A stretch of DNA of 64,000 nucleotides from NCBI RefSeq assembly GCF_004764705.1, contig NZ_SHLX01000017.1:124001-188000 (forward strand). The letters run 5' to 3'. The notes under the pieces were generated by a model. That model saw nothing but the letters and a program-made list of their open reading frames with translations. It was not told the DNA's origin and ran no database searches. Position 1 is the first letter of the stretch; each line of letters starts with the position of its first letter. Below, one piece after another: positions 1-9,913 of the stretch. Source of the DNA: Paenibacillus cymbidii. Lineage in GTDB: Bacteria > Bacillota > Bacilli > Paenibacillales > NBRC-103111. The translations under genes were made by a program, and so were the position numbers.

Positions 1-180
1 CTTGTGGTGATCTGATTGCAGCATACCATGCGCGTTTTCGTTCCAGAAGCGGCTGCGGCAGGGGGAACGGCTCCGTCGGGAGACGGAGTTTTCTTGTAGT
101 GACACGTTTGGGGATGAGGGGCAGGATCAATGTTGTCAGGATAAGGCAAAGAAGTCTGCATTGCTTGGAATGTTTGCGAA

Positions 181-450
181 ATAAGGCCGATTTCAGCCTT
201 ACAGCGGCGTTTCGGCGAGCAGTCGGCGAAATAAGGCTGATTTCAGCCTTGCAGCGTCGTTTTGACGAGCAGTCGGCGAAATAAGGCTGATTTCAGCCTT
301 ACAGCGGCGTTTCGGCGAGCAGTCGGCGAAATAAGGTTGATTTCAGCCTTACAGCGTCGTTTCGGCGAGCGGCAGACGAAATAAGGCTGATTTCAGCCTT
401 ACAGCGTCGTTTCGGCGAGCGGCAGACGAAATAAGGCTGATTTCAGCCTT
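181..450. repeat. Tandem 50-bp palindromic repeat, six units
   Basis: Units begin at 181, 231, 281, 331, 381 and 431, exactly 50 bp apart; the last is cut short. Each opens with ATAAGGCTGATTTCAGCCTT, an inverted repeat with 8-bp arms (AAGGCTGA/TCAGCCTT) and a TT loop, then a GC-rich linker ending GGCGAA or AGACGAA. The linkers are near identical, so this is not CRISPR. The GGCGAAATA junction also occurs at the edges of the dispersed hairpin cassettes later in the window, which suggests a related family. No reading frame explains the repeat. Confidence 0.9.
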
Positions 451-894
451 GCAGTAGACCGGGACAGCTACCATCGCTTAACCTGACAACATTGGGTGCA
501 GGATAATGACTCCCACGAAGGTGCTGCAGCGCAGGAAACATGCGCTAAACGCGCCGCGGTGGGCCATGGCGGGTGCTGCAGCGCATGAAATACCAAATTT
601 TCTTGTGTTGACCAGGCGGATGCAAGCTTGTCCGCGGAGACAAGTTTTCGTTCTTGAACGACCGATTCGGAATATATTGGGATCATCGACAGTTGGGATT
701 GCCAGCCCGAATATCGATCGTATATGCTAGGACTATCACTCATTTTACGGAGAAAGCTCGGAGGGGGGAGACCTTATTCCGCCTGCAGGAAAACGCTGTC
801 AAGCGGCAACCTGTCCGGATCGCGCAAGCGCGGATTATACGGCAAGGCAGTCCCCTTGGAATGCAACCAATCTGGAGCAAAGGAAGGGAGAGCC
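451..894. other. Upstream region of the AAA protease, no gene
   Basis: No convincing gene is seen here or in positions 1-180. There is a short direct repeat of the type GTGCTGCAGCGCA near 522 and 573. Open frames that run through here into the protease gene lack a ribosome binding site. The protease promoter presumably lies in 600-870, but no confident -35/-10 pair was found. Confidence 0.5.
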
Positions 895-2688
<1,794 letters not shown>

Positions 2689-2705
2689 GCGAAAGCTGCC
2701 AATCG

Positions 2706-2751
2706 AAAAAGGCCGGATTGTCTCGCGGGTCGAGGCGTCCGGCTTTTTTTT
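2706..2751 (+). terminator. Intrinsic terminator of the AAA protease gene
   Basis: AAAAAGGCCGGA pairs with TCCGGCTTTTTTT across a ~20-nt loop, and the stem runs into a T tract just downstream of the protease stop codon. Confidence 0.75.
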
Positions 2752-2761
2752 GACGTGCGGT

Positions 2762-2789
2762 TTGGATGTGCGCCGGTTTCGGGTACAAT
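2762..2789 (+). promoter_or_regulatory. Candidate promoter of ywbE
   Basis: A TACAAT -10 element lies at 2784-2789, with a weak TTGGAT at 2762-2767 (16-bp spacing). The position ~70 bp upstream of ywbE is sensible, but the -35 is poor. Confidence 0.35.
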
Positions 2790-2857
2790 GGGGAAAAAGC
2801 GACCGCGCCGCCGGAACGCCGGCAGCGCGGGATGGCAGAAGCGAAAGAGGAGAACAG

Positions 2858-3061
2858 ATGAACGGACAACTACGCGCCAACATCAGGCCCGGCCTCGAAG
2901 TGGACATCGTGCTGAAGCAGGACCAGGCGACGGGCAAGCTGACGCGCGGGATCGTGCAGGCGATCCTGACCAATTCTCCCCGGCACCCGCACGGGATTAA
3001 AGTAAGGCTGACCAGCGGGCAAGTCGGCCGGGTCAAATCGATTGCAACGCCGCCGCAGTAA
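2858..3061 (+). CDS. ywbE: YwbE family protein
   Basis: A 67-residue protein of the YwbE (DUF2196) family. The start is the ATG at 2858, eight bases after AAAGAGGA. The sequence has the compact beta-rich pattern of the family, with the conserved block around RANIRPGLEVDIVLKQDQ and the later HPHGIKVRL. No biochemical role is established for the family. It stands alone between a terminator and a hairpin cassette. Longer in-frame extensions run back over the terminator and are not credible. Confidence 0.85.
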   Translation: MNGQLRANIRPGLEVDIVLKQDQATGKLTRGIVQAILTNSPRHPHGIKVRLTSGQVGRVKSIATPPQ

Positions 3062-3110
3062 CACGCACGCGCGAACGGAAAGGCGAGCATCCGCTCATCG
3101 CGCTCACCCA

Positions 3111-3302
3111 AATAGGCCACAAAAAATGGCTTATTCGCCTTTTTTGCCTCGCTCCATCGAAAATAGCCAGTGTTTTCACTGGCTATTTTCATTCAAACGC
3201 CCCAAAATCGATCATTTCCCCAAAATAACCAGCATTTTCACTGGCTATTTCATCACCGTCGTCCGTTTTTGGCGAAATAGGCCATGAAAAGTGGCTTATT
3301 TC
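3111..3302. repeat. Four-hairpin dispersed cassette, copy A
   Basis: Four palindromes: 3111-3135 (GGCCA type, AATAGGCCA...TGGCTTATT), 3159-3190 (CCAGTG type, perfect 14-bp arms around TTTT), 3222-3251 (CCAGTG type) and 3274-3302 (GGCCAT type). The order is outer, inner, inner, outer, with 51-62 bp between centres. The spacers resemble those of copies near 23.4, 38.0 and 53.2 kb, notably CCCCAAAATCG in the middle spacer and CCGTTTTTGGCGAAATA before the last hairpin. It sits between convergent ywbE and exoA. Confidence 0.9.
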
Positions 3303-3345
3303 AGGCAGTGGTTGCTGTAGTTGCTGTGTTGTAGTAGTTGCTGTG

Positions 3346-3392
3346 TTGTTATGGTTGTTATGGTTGTTATGGTTGTTATGGTTGTTATGGTT
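3346..3392. repeat. 9-bp tandem repeat (TTGTTATGG)
   Basis: About five consecutive copies of TTGTTATGG, flanked by looser TTGCTGTGT-like units. It is a simple-sequence tract downstream of exoA and next to hairpin cassette A. No protein is supported here. Confidence 0.85.
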
Positions 3393-3446
3393 GTCGTGGT
3401 CGTTGCGGCCTGATGTACGTTCTATGCATCAAGCGGGACGCCGCTT

Positions 3447-4229
3447 TCAGCCGGCCAGCTCCGCTTCGGCGGGTTCGTCGATCGTCAGGCTGACCGGGCA
3501 GTGGTCGCTGCCGAGCACATGGGCGTCGATCTGCGCGTCGCGGATGTACGGCGCCAGCCTGGCGGAAGCGAGGAAATAGTCGATGCGCCAGCCGACGTTC
3601 CGCTCTCGTACCTTGGGCATGTTCGACCACCACGTATAGGCGTCGTCGCGTTCCGGGTACAGGTGGCGGAACGTATCGAGAAAGCCGGCTTCCAGCAACT
3701 GTGTCATCTTGCCCCGCTCTTCGTCGGTGAAACCGGAATTGCCGCGGTTGCTGCGCCAGTTTTTGATGTCGATTTCGTTGTGGGCCACGTTGAGGTCGCC
3801 GCAGGCGAGCACCGGCTTGCGCGCGTCCAGCTCCAGCAAATAGGCGCGGAAGCGCTCCTCCCACTCCATCCGGAAATCCAGTCGCGACAAGTCGCGTCTG
3901 GCGTTCGGCGTATACACATTAACCAAATAATAGCGGTCGAACTCGAGCGTAATGATCCGGCCTTCCGGCTCCTCGTCCTGCTCCATGCCGTAGCGGACGG
4001 AGAGCGGGGCGATCCGGCTGAATACGCCTGTGCCCGAATACCCTTTCTGCTGCGCGTAATTCCAATATTGCCTGTACTCGCCGTCCAGCGCCAACTGGAT
4101 CTGCCCTTCCTGCAGCTTCGTCTCCTGGACGCAAATCACGTCCGCCTCCGCCTGCTTCGCGTAGTCGAGGAAACCTTTGTTCACGCAGGAGCGCAGTCCG
4201 TTGACATTCCATGATACCAGCTTGGTCAC
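3447..4229 (-). CDS. exoA: Exodeoxyribonuclease III (AP endonuclease)
   Basis: A 260-residue cytoplasmic base-excision-repair enzyme that cleaves the backbone 5' of abasic sites and trims 3' ends. The GTG at 4229 is chosen because GGAGG lies eight bases upstream and the protein then opens TKLVSWNVNG, as in the ExoA/XthA family; another in-frame GTG 15 bp upstream overlaps that ribosome site. Family residues are visible: Asn in WNVNG, Glu in VCVQETKLQ, Asp and Asn in CGDLNVAHNEID, Asp in GWRIDYFL, and the closing GSDHCPV with catalytic Asp-His. The length is typical. Confidence 0.95.
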   Translation of the reverse strand: MTKLVSWNVNGLRSCVNKGFLDYAKQAEADVICVQETKLQEGQIQLALDGEYRQYWNYAQQKGYSGTGVFSRIAPLSVRYGMEQDEEPEGRIITLEFDRYYLVNVYTPNARRDLSRLDFRMEWEERFRAYLLELDARKPVLACGDLNVAHNEIDIKNWRSNRGNSGFTDEERGKMTQLLEAGFLDTFRHLYPERDDAYTWWSNMPKVRERNVGWRIDYFLASARLAPYIRDAQIDAHVLGSDHCPVSLTIDEPAEAELAG

Positions 4230-4283
4230 GTTTCGAACCTCCACGATCCGTTCTCGTCCGCTGCAAGCCGGCCATGGCGGGAC

Positions 4284-5030
4284 TTACGGGCACGCGAGAA
4301 TGCCGTTGTCCGGGCCTACCGGGCAAGAAGGACGGTAATTCAGTTCGCCTTTTTTCATTTCCGGGTTGCTAGTCGCATTATAGCACATGATGAACGACCG
4401 GCGGGGATAATCCGACAAGTTGGCGGCCGAGCTGTGCAGCAGGTTGCTGTGGAAGAACAACACCGAGCCCGGCTTCATCTCGACCGGCACCAGTTCGAAT
4501 TGCGACAGGATTTGCTCCATCCGGTCCGGATCGGCGCCGGTCTGAGTGCCGACATACTGGTGGCTCAGCCTGCCCAGCTTGTGCGAGCCTTTCAGAACGC
4601 GCAGGCAGCCGTTCTCGATGGTGGCCGGATCGAGCGCCGTAAACGCGCTGATTAAGTTCGGGTACATAAAGCCTTGGTCATACCAGTACCCGTAATCCTG
4701 ATGCCATTCCCAGGCTCCGCCCGTTTTGGCTTCCTTCAGCATCACTTTCCCGTGAAAAAAGGAAGCGTCTTCACCAAGCAAAATACGAACCGGATTGACG
4801 ATGCGCGGCACGGTGGACGCCGCCGACCAGATATCGTCGGCCAGATCGAACCAGAGCGCCAGCTTGGTCAGCTTGCCGCTGCCGTCTTTGACCGTATAGG
4901 ACATGCGCGACACTTTTTCGCCCTGCTCGACGGCGTCCAGCAGCTTGGCGACTTCTTCGGGAGAGAACACATTCTCGAGTACGATATAACCGTCCCGCTC
5001 ATATTGGCTGACTTGGGAAAAGGATAACAT
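4284..5030 (-). CDS. Phytanoyl-CoA dioxygenase (PhyH) family protein
   Basis: A 248-residue Fe(II)/2-oxoglutarate dioxygenase that probably hydroxylates a small-molecule substrate. The jelly-roll iron site is visible as His and Asp in WEWHQDYGYWY, with the distal His in FFHSNLLHSSAANLS and the oxoglutarate Arg in YPRRSF. The ATG at 5030 lies 10 bases after AAGGAG; an in-frame GTG at 5039 is only one base from it and is less likely. The gene ends 54 bp before exoA on the same strand. The substrate cannot be told from sequence; related bacterial proteins include ectoine and halogenase-like oxygenases. Confidence 0.85.
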   Translation of the reverse strand: MLSFSQVSQYERDGYIVLENVFSPEEVAKLLDAVEQGEKVSRMSYTVKDGSGKLTKLALWFDLADDIWSAASTVPRIVNPVRILLGEDASFFHGKVMLKEAKTGGAWEWHQDYGYWYDQGFMYPNLISAFTALDPATIENGCLRVLKGSHKLGRLSHQYVGTQTGADPDRMEQILSQFELVPVEMKPGSVLFFHSNLLHSSAANLSDYPRRSFIMCYNATSNPEMKKGELNYRPSCPVGPDNGILACP

Positions 5031-5201
5031 GGGATACACGCTCCTTGGCGAATTTGTGCCCGGGTGAACGAATTCACCTGACTTGGTTAGGAGTATACCA
5101 CCTGCGGCCGGCGCTTGAACATGTAGGATGTTGTCGCTTTACCTGTACGATATCGCTGTTTTTGCCCGGCGGATTCGGCAGCGAATCGCCGCCCGCCGGG
5201 C

Positions 5202-6371
5202 TCACCGCGAATCCTCGAAACGGATGGCGCGCCGCCCGGCCGTTTCGGCGGCAAACGCCAGCAGCCGCTCGCCTTCTGCCGCCAATTCCTCCCGCACCGC
5301 ATCGTCGATCGGCTCGAACAGCTCGACGACAAGCTCGGCTTCGCCGCGCTTCCGGTCGATCCGCCACATGCCGCGGACGAAGCCGTCGACCAGCACGGTG
5401 GCGCGGATGATGCCGTTGACGGTGAAGACGCGCGCGCGGCTTGCTTCGCTGATGATGCGCGAACGGTCGTCGTAGGACAGCAGCATGTTGTCGAACTCCG
5501 CAAGGAAGCGGGGCGGCGCCGGCGTATCCGGATCCGGCCGCGGCGCGTCCGGCAAGTCGAACAGCTCGCCGCCTTGCTCGTCGCGGAAAACGACGAGCAA
5601 CGGGCGCAGCCGTTCGACCGCTTCGCGCAGCCGGGTCAAGCCGGACCATACTTGCATGTCCTTCACCGTCGCCGGTCCGAATGCGCGCAAATAGCGCACA
5701 ATCGTCGCTTCCGGCGCGGCATCCGCTGCGAGCGGCCGGCCCAGCCATTGCTCCGCATCGGCATGGGCCGCCTGGCCGCCGGCGCCCCAAATGGCGCGCG
5801 GCGGCACCTGCGCCAGCGGCACATACGTGCGCACCGCCGCAGCCAGCGCGGCCGGGTCGCGCTCCGGCCAGCGCTCCGCCAGCCGCGCGCCAAGCTCGCT
5901 CGCCGTCAGCGGCTCCCGCGCGAGCAGCTCGCGCCCGGCGGCGGCCACCGCGGGCGCATCGAGGCCCGCGAACAGCTTGCCCGAGGCGCTGTGCAGGAAG
6001 GCGCGCTCGAGCATCGGCTGCAGCACGGGGCGCAGCGCCAGACAATCGCGGTCGGTGACGAGGTGGATCGTCGACCGCATCAGGGCGATGCGCACGGCGC
6101 GCCGCTCCAGGATGAGCTGCGACAGCTGCTCCTGGCGGAAGTCGGCCAGCCGCGTCCAGAGCCCGAAATAGGGCGGGTTCGGCGCTTGCGCCTGCAGCCC
6201 GGCGAGCTGCTCCAGCGCGTCGTAGGCGGACAGCTCGGCGCGGCTTAGCAGCAGCTGGCGCGCCAGCAGAGCGCGGTTCAGCGCGCGCGGCCCGAGCACG
6301 CCGCCGGGCGCGGGGCTGTCGCCGGAGCCGGTGCGGAAGCTTTCCGGCCGGGATGAAACGGGCTTCGTCAT
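5202..6371 (-). CDS. Winged-helix DNA-binding protein, AlkZ/YcaQ-like (HTH_42)
   Basis: A 389-residue protein of the winged-helix family that includes the interstrand-crosslink DNA glycosylases AlkZ and YcaQ. The hallmark MRSTIHLVTDRD block and the C-terminal NGIIRATVLVDGFVRGMWR are visible. The GLQAQAPNPPY segment matches the Q-x-Q position used by AlkZ-type glycosylases, so base excision of alkylated DNA is plausible but not shown. The ATG at 6371 follows GGAAGGAG by 11 bases; the upstream extension has no ribosome site. The coding sequence is very GC-rich. Being near exoA, another repair gene, is suggestive only. Confidence 0.78.
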   Translation of the reverse strand: MTKPVSSRPESFRTGSGDSPAPGGVLGPRALNRALLARQLLLSRAELSAYDALEQLAGLQAQAPNPPYFGLWTRLADFRQEQLSQLILERRAVRIALMRSTIHLVTDRDCLALRPVLQPMLERAFLHSASGKLFAGLDAPAVAAAGRELLAREPLTASELGARLAERWPERDPAALAAAVRTYVPLAQVPPRAIWGAGGQAAHADAEQWLGRPLAADAAPEATIVRYLRAFGPATVKDMQVWSGLTRLREAVERLRPLLVVFRDEQGGELFDLPDAPRPDPDTPAPPRFLAEFDNMLLSYDDRSRIISEASRARVFTVNGIIRATVLVDGFVRGMWRIDRKRGEAELVVELFEPIDDAVREELAAEGERLLAFAAETAGRRAIRFEDSR

Positions 6372-6559
6372 CGGGAATCGGGCTCCTTCCGTGCAAAAAA
6401 AATCGTACTTGCTTTCCATCGTACCAAATGATCCGGAATTCGCCAAAAGCGCCGACTCGCCGCAAAATGTCATTGACCGCCATACGGTCGCGGAGGTACA
6501 ATGAAGTCCGTTTGGCTTTTCGGACGAAAGTTGCCTTTGCGGAAGGAAGACATCGCGAC

Positions 6560-7042
6560 ATGCTGTTGCGCTCGATCGTGCTTTGTATGTATTTGGCTTG
6601 CTTATACGAACTATCGCACCAATCTGGCGAATTGCAACTGCTCTTTTTCCCGACGCTCGGCGCGTTCGGGTTTCTGTTTCTTGCCCGTTCCCAGCGGGAA
6701 ATGATGAAGGTGTCCTCGGCAGCGGTGCTCGCCGTGGTGTTCGGCAACACGCTGTATTTTATTTCTCCGGGGGTAGGGTCGTTTTTTGCAACGGCGCTGC
6801 TCGTCGTGTTCCTGATCCAGAAGCTGCGCCTGCAAGCGGCTCCGGTCGTGGCGGCGTCGTTCGTGCCGTATTTCGCCAAGCCGGAAGCGTTCTGGACGGT
6901 GCCGATGTCGGTGTTCGCTTCGCTGGCCGGCTTGCTCCTCGTGCTGGCAGCGGCGACCTACGCGGTGCATGCCGGGAAGGCGCTCATCGCCGGTATGGGG
7001 TGGACCGGGTTCGCCGCGCGGCGGATGGATGCCGGCGAATAG
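6560..7042 (+). CDS. Small multi-pass membrane protein, HPP-like
   Basis: A 160-residue protein with about five hydrophobic segments. The ATG at 6560 follows GGAAGGA by about ten bases; upstream in-frame codons overlap the 5' end of the divergent winged-helix gene. The pattern FFPTLGAFGFLFLARS followed by a glycine-rich helix and LQAAPVVAASFVPYF resembles the P-x-LGA fold of HPP-family membrane proteins (some reported to carry nitrite), but the family's namesake HPP motif is absent. The assignment is tentative. Confidence 0.6.
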   Translation: MLLRSIVLCMYLACLYELSHQSGELQLLFFPTLGAFGFLFLARSQREMMKVSSAAVLAVVFGNTLYFISPGVGSFFATALLVVFLIQKLRLQAAPVVAASFVPYFAKPEAFWTVPMSVFASLAGLLLVLAAATYAVHAGKALIAGMGWTGFAARRMDAGE

Positions 7043-7175
7043 ACGCGGCGGGGGCGGGGCAGGCTGATTTTGAAACCGCCGCGGCTTCCGAACGTATGAT
7101 TTGCGCGAGCGTCAAGCTTTTGCGAGTGATGCGAATCCGCGTTCGCGGCGGCGAGCGCCCGAGGAGGAATGACGG

Positions 7176-7484
7176 ATGAACTGTCCGGTATGTCACGACA
7201 CCCGCATGAGAGAAGTGCAGAAGAACGACGTTATGATCGACATTTGCCCAAGCTGCAAGGGCGTCTGGCTGGATCGCGGCGAACTGGACAAGCTGATGAG
7301 CGATGTCAAGGAAGTGCGCGACGACTATAACAAGTGGTACTACGACGAACCCGGCAAACGCCGGGAGCGCGACGACGACGATGACGACGACGATTACAAG
7401 CGGCGCGGGCCGAACGACCGCAATTACCGTCCGCCCCACCGCAAAAAAAGCGTGCTCGACCGGCTCGGCGACTTGTTCGACTGA
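7176..7484 (+). CDS. TFIIB-type zinc-ribbon protein
   Basis: A 102-residue protein. The N-terminus (about residues 3-40) is a TFIIB-type zinc ribbon with two Cys pairs, CPVCH and CPSCKG, followed by VWLDRGELDKL, the usual signature of zf-TFIIB proteins. A poly-Asp run and a basic tail follow; the end (SVLDRLGDLFD) is a short amphipathic helix. GAGGAGGA lies seven bases before the ATG. It probably binds zinc and a nucleic acid or protein partner; the function is unknown. A terminator follows at once. Confidence 0.85.
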   Translation: MNCPVCHDTRMREVQKNDVMIDICPSCKGVWLDRGELDKLMSDVKEVRDDYNKWYYDEPGKRRERDDDDDDDDYKRRGPNDRNYRPPHRKKSVLDRLGDLFD

Positions 7485-7497
7485 GCGAAGCCATTGG

Positions 7498-7523
7498 CGC
7501 GACCCGAAGCTTTCGGGTCGCGT
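7498..7523 (+). terminator. Intrinsic terminator of the zinc-ribbon gene
   Basis: GCGACCCGAA pairs with TTCGGGTCGC around a short loop and is followed by GTTTGTTTCGTTT, about 15 bp after the stop codon. Confidence 0.75.
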
Positions 7524-7635
7524 TTGTTTCGTTTGAGCAGCAATTTTCGCCGCGCGCTTCCGGTCTTTTTTGCGGAGGCGCCGCATTTTGGTATCATAAG
7601 AAGAGAAGGAAGCGATGTCGAGGAGGGAACCAAGC

Positions 7636-8592
7636 ATGAGCGAGTTGGCGACTTTTGCCGGAGGGTGTTTCTGGTGCATGGTGAAGCCGTTCGAGGAATG
7701 GCCGGGCATCGAAAAGGTCGTTTCCGGCTACACCGGCGGCCATACGGTCAATCCGACTTATAAGGAAGTGTGCTCGGAAACGACGGGGCATACGGAAGCG
7801 GTACAAATTACGTTCGACCCGGAGACGATCTCTTACGAGCGGCTGCTGGAAGTCTATTGGCAGCAAATCGATCCGACCGACGCGGACGGCCAGTTTCACG
7901 ATCGCGGTTCGTCGTATCGGCCGGCGATTTTTTATCATAGCGAGGAGCAGCGGCTGGCGGCGGAGCAATCGAAGCGGGAGCTCGACGCCGGCGGCCGGTT
8001 CGAGCGGCCGATCGTGGTGGCGATCGAACCGGCGAAGCCGTTCTACCCGGCGGAGGACTATCATCAAGGCTACCATCGCAAAAACACGCTGCGCTACAAG
8101 CTGTACCGCAGCGGCTCGGGACGCGACTCGTTCCTGAAGCGGCATTGGCGGGACAACGCCGACGACAAGCAGCTGCGCGCGAGGCTGACGCCGATGCAAT
8201 ACGAAGTGACGCAGAACAGCGCAACGGAGCCGCCGTTCCGCAACGACTACTGGGACAACAAGCGCGAAGGGCTGTATGTCGACATCGTGTCCGGCGTGCC
8301 GCTGTTCAGCTCGCTCGATAAGTTCGACTCCGGCTGCGGCTGGCCGAGCTTCACGCGTCCGCTGGCGGAGCAGTTGATCGACGAGAAGCACGATTTCACC
8401 CACGGCATGATCCGCACCGAAGTGCGCAGCGCCGGCAGCGACTCGCACCTTGGGCATGTGTTCGAGGACGGACCGGCCGAAACGGGCGGTCTGCGCTACT
8501 GCATCAACTCGGCGGCGCTTCGTTTCATCCCGAAGGAAGAGATGGAGCGGGAAGGGTACGGCGAGCTGCTGGAGCTGTTCAAGCGGGGCTGA
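7636..8592 (+). CDS. msrAB: Fused peptide methionine sulfoxide reductase MsrA-MsrB
   Basis: A 318-residue cytoplasmic repair enzyme that reduces both epimers of methionine sulfoxide. The ATG at 7636 lies eight bases after AGGAGGG; an in-frame ATG at 7615 precedes the ribosome site. MsrA spans about residues 3-160 with the catalytic Cys in GGCFWC. MsrB spans about 180-310 with [10 protein letters not shown] and the catalytic Cys in [13 protein letters not shown]. The two CxxC pairs that bind zinc in many MsrB proteins are replaced ([23 protein letters not shown]), so this is the zinc-free form usual in A-B fusions. Confidence 0.95.
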   Translation: MSELATFAGGCFWCMVKPFEEWPGIEKVVSGYTGGHTVNPTYKEVCSETTGHTEAVQITFDPETISYERLLEVYWQQIDPTDADGQFHDRGSSYRPAIFYHSEEQRLAAEQSKRELDAGGRFERPIVVAIEPAKPFYPAEDYHQGYHRKNTLRYKLYRSGSGRDSFLKRHWRDNADDKQLRARLTPMQYEVTQNSATEPPFRNDYWDNKREGLYVDIVSGVPLFSSLDKFDSGCGWPSFTRPLAEQLIDEKHDFTHGMIRTEVRSAGSDSHLGHVFEDGPAETGGLRYCINSAALRFIPKEEMEREGYGELLELFKRG

Positions 8593-8655
8593 CGCCCGCT
8601 GCGCCGGCATCGGCAATCGGATCGGCGCATTCCATAAGAGAGAGGAGCTTGCGGC

Positions 8656-9849
8656 ATGAGCGGCACCTGGATCGTAGTAGGCGAGCAGTCGCGGGAGTGG
8701 GCGGCCGTTCGCGCCTTGCTGGAGCGCGAGGCGGATGTGTACGCCGCCATGGATTGGGATGAAGCGGCGAACAGCGTCGGCATGGACGCCGGCGGGCTGG
8801 TGCTGGTCGCGTCGGCGTCGCCCGACGGCTGGCTGGCCCGGCTGCGCGGGGAGCCGCGGCTGGCCGGGACGCCGGCCGTTGTGCTGGCGCTGCGGCGGCC
8901 CCGCGCCGAAGACGCGCAGCGCTGGCGCGACGAAGGCGCGTCCGACGTGCTCGATGCGAGCCTGCCGCAGTCGGACATCGTGCAGCGGCTGCGCGCCGCG
9001 GCCAAGCGCGCGGAGGAGATGCGGCAGCTCGCGTACACGGACCCGCTCACCGGCGCATGGAACCGCCGTTATCTCGACGAGTGGCTGAGCGGACCGCGCG
9101 GCGCCGCCGGCCTGAAGCTGCCGCTGGCGCTGGCGATGCTCGATCTCGATCGCTTCAAGGCGATCAACGACACGTACGGCCACGATGCGGGAGACCGCGT
9201 GCTGCGCCGGCTGGCGGACCTGTTCCGGCGCCATGTGCGCCGCGGCGACCGCGTCGTCCGGTACGGCGGCGAAGAATTCGTGCTGCTGTTCCCGCAGACG
9301 ACGGCGACGGAAGCGCAAGCGGCGCTGCGCAGCCTGGCCGAACACGCGGCGCGGGAAGAGTTCCCCGGCGTGGCGCAGCCGGTGACGTTCTCGGCCGGCA
9401 TCGCCGAATGGCGGCCCGGCCAACCGCTGCGGGACGCGCTGCGCCACGCCGATCAGGCGCTGTACCGCGCCAAGGACGAAGGGCGCGGCCGCGTCCTCGT
9501 CGGCGAGCCGGAAGCGGGCGAAGGGCTGCGCGTGCTGCTGGTCGGCGCCGATGTGCCGCTTGCGGCGCTGGCCGCATTCGGCCCGCAGCCGCTGCGCACG
9601 GCCAGCGCCGCCGGCGTAGCGGAAGCGGCGGCCGCGCTGGCGGCGGAGCCGTACGATCTGTGCGCCGTCGACATGGACGGGCCGGAGGCCGACCCGTTCG
9701 AGTGGATCCGGCGGCTCCGGGCGGCGGCGGCCGACCGGCTGGCGAAGCCGCGGCTGGTGGCGGTGTCCGCCAAGGAAGGGGCGGCGCTGCGCTACCTGCA
9801 GCTGGGCGCGGACGAGTTCGTCAGGAAAGGGGACGCGCGCGGCGAATGA
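8656..9849 (+). CDS. GGDEF diguanylate cyclase flanked by receiver-like domains
   Basis: A 397-residue predicted c-di-GMP synthase. The N-terminus (about 1-115) has a receiver-like alpha/beta pattern without a clear phosphoacceptor setting. The GGDEF domain (about 120-285) has an active GGEEF at 204-208 and an RRGD inhibitory I-site five residues before it. The C-terminus (about 290-397) repeats a receiver-like fold starting LRVLLVGAD, with a possible Asp in LCAVDMDGPE. AGAGGAG precedes the ATG. There are no membrane segments, so the protein is cytoplasmic. It starts 63 bp after msrAB and may be cotranscribed. GC content is among the highest in the window. Confidence 0.88.
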   Translation: MSGTWIVVGEQSREWAAVRALLEREADVYAAMDWDEAANSVGMDAGGLVLVASASPDGWLARLRGEPRLAGTPAVVLALRRPRAEDAQRWRDEGASDVLDASLPQSDIVQRLRAAAKRAEEMRQLAYTDPLTGAWNRRYLDEWLSGPRGAAGLKLPLALAMLDLDRFKAINDTYGHDAGDRVLRRLADLFRRHVRRGDRVVRYGGEEFVLLFPQTTATEAQAALRSLAEHAAREEFPGVAQPVTFSAGIAEWRPGQPLRDALRHADQALYRAKDEGRGRVLVGEPEAGEGLRVLLVGADVPLAALAAFGPQPLRTASAAGVAEAAAALAAEPYDLCAVDMDGPEADPFEWIRRLRAAAADRLAKPRLVAVSAKEGAALRYLQLGADEFVRKGDARGE

Positions 9850-9913
9850 ACCGCGGGCGCGTCCGCCTTGCGGGACCGGCGCCTCGTTCGCCGCGCCGGT
9901 CCGCCCGCAAGGT

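Noticed and set aside
181-450. CRISPR array
   Set aside because: Repeats and linkers are both near identical at 50-bp pitch, so there are no unique spacers, and no cas genes are present.
506-730. Short open frames upstream of the AAA protease
   Set aside because: No ribosome site, no conserved sequence, and overlap with repeats.
2750-2789. TTGACG at 2750-2755 as -35 for the TACAAT at 2784
   Set aside because: The spacing of 28 bp is too long for a sigma-A promoter.
7594-9447. A 617-codon minus-strand frame across msrAB and the GGDEF gene
   Set aside because: It spans two well-supported genes on the other strand and has no motif or start signal.
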